Part shown: positions 13,063 to 13,693 of the stretch, piece by piece
How the letters are laid out: each line of letters opens with the position of its first letter
Position numbering within the stretch: position 1 is the stretch's first letter
Assembly: GCA_905192805.1 (NCBI GenBank)
Contig: CAJJMF010000052.1
Coordinates: forward strand, 1-13,693
Direction of reading: 5' to 3'
Length of the DNA stretch: 13,693 nt
Origin: an uncultured Sutterella sp.
Lineage (GTDB): Bacteria; Pseudomonadota; Gammaproteobacteria; Burkholderiales; Burkholderiaceae_F
Notes under the pieces: generated by a model
What the model saw: the letters and a program-made list of their open reading frames with translations, nothing else
Database searches by the model: none
Told to the model about the DNA's origin: nothing
Program-made: the position numbers and the translations under genes

Positions 13063-13335
13063 TTAACGACGACGAGCTGAAGAAGAAGAGGAACCAGCAG
13101 AACCCGAAGAACGACCTTCGATGTGTCGGAACGTAATGCGACCCTTCGTCAGATCATACGGCGAAAGTTCGAGCGAAACCTTATCACCGGCCAAAATACG
13201 AATGTGGTGCTTACGCATTTTTCCGTTGGTGTAAGCCACCAACTCATGACCGTTGTCCAGTTTCACGCGATAGCGTGCGTCAGGTAAAACTTCAAGAACC
13301 TGACCTGCCATCTCAATCAAATCTTCCTTTGCCAT
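13063..13335 (-). CDS. infA: Translation initiation factor IF-1, variant with a Ser/Gly-rich C-terminal tail
   Basis: Binds the 30S A-site region during initiation. Residues 1-72 give the full S1-like OB fold: MAKEDLIEMAGQVLEVLPD, then AYTNGKMRKHHIRILAGDKV and YDLTKGRITFRH. The start is ATG at 13333-13335 with GGAAGA about four bases upstream. An open frame continues 15 codons further upstream, but MAKED is the universal IF-1 N-terminus. The protein has 90 residues, against about 72 for standard IF-1. The extra tail EGRSSGSAGSSSSSARRR is low complexity and ends in three arginines, encoded by (TCT)n- and (CGT)n-like triplets. Longer second IF-1 proteins are known in betaproteobacteria, so a 72-residue copy in a ribosomal operon may exist as well. 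The gene stands alone, converging on the lipid operon. Confidence 0.96.
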   Translation of the reverse strand: MAKEDLIEMAGQVLEVLPDARYRVKLDNGHELVAYTNGKMRKHHIRILAGDKVSLELSPYDLTKGRITFRHIEGRSSGSAGSSSSSARRR

Positions 13336-13455
13336 AATCTTCCATATAGAAAAGCTGTTCTCCTCAGGAGCATTGAACACAATGTAAACGCTACGTTACT
13401 GTGAAGAGAAATCAACTTGAAAACACACAACGAGAGACGATACCTTCGCTCTCGC

Positions 13456-13527
13456 TCACGAATTGGCTAATCGATCCAACGCCTCTAAGCTGAGCCCTGA
13501 TAGTGTTAGCCATGTAGTCATTGGCAT
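13456..13527 (-). CDS. Possible 23-residue small ORF in the infA leader
   Basis: Not recognised. ATG (13525-13527) to TGA (13456-13458) encodes MPMTTWLTLSGLSLEALDRL then ANS. GAAGG lies eight bases before the ATG but sits inside the hairpin GTGAA-GGCG-TTCAC (13529-13542, minus-strand reading), which ends one base before the start codon. A TAG-TGA pair closes the frame just upstream. It lies within the transcript predicted from the promoter at 13571-13600, about 120 nt before infA. It could be a leader peptide, the relic of a gene end, or chance. Confidence 0.22.
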   Translation of the reverse strand: MPMTTWLTLSGLSLEALDRLANS

Positions 13528-13567
13528 AGTGAACGCCTTCACAATTCACTAGCCAACCAATAAGTCC

Positions 13568-13600
13568 GTGATTTTATCACTATTTTTGGGCATTCTCCAA
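13568..13600 (-). promoter_or_regulatory. Putative infA promoter with extended -10 and overlapping palindrome
   Basis: The minus strand reads TTGGAG (-35, 13595-13600), an 18-nt spacer, then TGATAAAAT (extended -10, TAAAAT at 13571-13576). A 13-bp palindrome, GTGAT-TTT-ATCAC (13568-13580), covers the -10 as an operator might. The predicted start near 13564 would give infA a leader of about 230 nt. The -35 is weak, so the call rests mainly on the -10. Confidence 0.42.
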
Positions 13601-13665
13601 GAGGCAACACAAGAAAATCTTTAGCGTTTTCCCGCCTCTTAAGGCTAAATAAAAGAGAATTACGC

Positions 13666-13693
13666 TAAAATAGACTACGGCAAAAGAAGGGGA
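13666..13693 (+). promoter_or_regulatory. -10 element and ribosome binding site of a gene starting beyond the right edge
   Basis: TAAAAT (13666-13671) on the plus strand matches a sigma-70 -10, and the window ends with AGAAGGGGA (13685-13693), a good SD. No convincing -35 lies 16-18 nt upstream. This suggests a gene divergent from infA whose start codon lies just outside the window. Confidence 0.4.

Larger units (their letters stand above)
13336..13693. other. 358-bp region upstream of infA without a sizeable gene
   Basis: Holds the infA leader and the start signals of a gene beyond the right edge. Besides the promoter, small ORF and edge signals listed separately, it contains inverted repeats TTGGCTA (13463-13469) / TAGCCAA (13550-13556), AAGAGGC (13599-13605) / GCCTCTT (13634-13640), and a short palindrome CTCCTCAGGAG (13360-13370) near the infA SD. 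No tRNA pattern or cold-shock box was recognised. Confidence 0.5.

Noticed and set aside
13336..13380. Fifteen extra codons in frame upstream of the IF-1 start, giving a 105-residue protein
   Set aside because: IF-1 universally begins with MAKED or similar, and a good SD stands before the ATG at 13335. The extension has no SD and no family similarity.

Overview
This window looks like a piece of a betaproteobacterial chromosome, most likely order Burkholderiales and perhaps Alcaligenaceae or a relative. The evidence is the hemH-grpE-dnaK order, a yheT-glnE pair divergent from a long yhdP, and a solitary infA whose product carries a C-terminal tail. Base composition looks close to balanced by eye (not computed), and most genes use standard Shine-Dalgarno (SD) starts. 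No tRNA, rRNA, CRISPR array, insertion sequence or prophage gene was seen.

Left part (1-4400), all on the minus strand. From right to left: yheT (alpha/beta hydrolase), a VUT/YhhQ-family membrane protein with its own terminator, hemH (ferrochelatase), grpE, and the first 119 codons of dnaK. grpE and dnaK each have a clear sigma-32 (heat-shock) promoter with the same 13-nt spacer, and an intrinsic terminator separates them. The 140-nt dnaK leader holds a 35-codon ORF whose stop codon overlaps the dnaK SD, so it may be an undescribed heat-shock small protein or translational coupler. The GrpE N-terminal arm carries an unusual cluster of five cysteines.

Middle (4385-7351): glnE encodes the bifunctional glutamine-synthetase adenylyltransferase/adenylyl-removing enzyme. 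It starts at GTG behind a near-perfect SD and diverges from yhdP across a 132-bp gap.

Right part (7352-12971), plus strand: yhdP (AsmA-like inter-membrane phospholipid transport protein), plsC-like acyltransferase and a CdsA/YnbB-like membrane protein are packed with 1- and 4-base overlaps. This is probably one operon linking phosphatidic-acid synthesis, a CDP-diacylglycerol-synthase-like protein and phospholipid export. The CdsA-like protein keeps the fold and flanking motifs but has lost most catalytic residues of the family signature, so it may be inactive or repurposed. Three half-sites of AAGTNCGAC sit at the yhdP/plsC junction. A strong bidirectional terminator then separates this operon from the convergent infA.

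Right edge (13336-13693): no sizeable gene. It holds a probable infA leader with a promoter overlapped by a 13-bp palindrome, a possible 23-codon ORF, and signals for a plus-strand gene beginning beyond the window.
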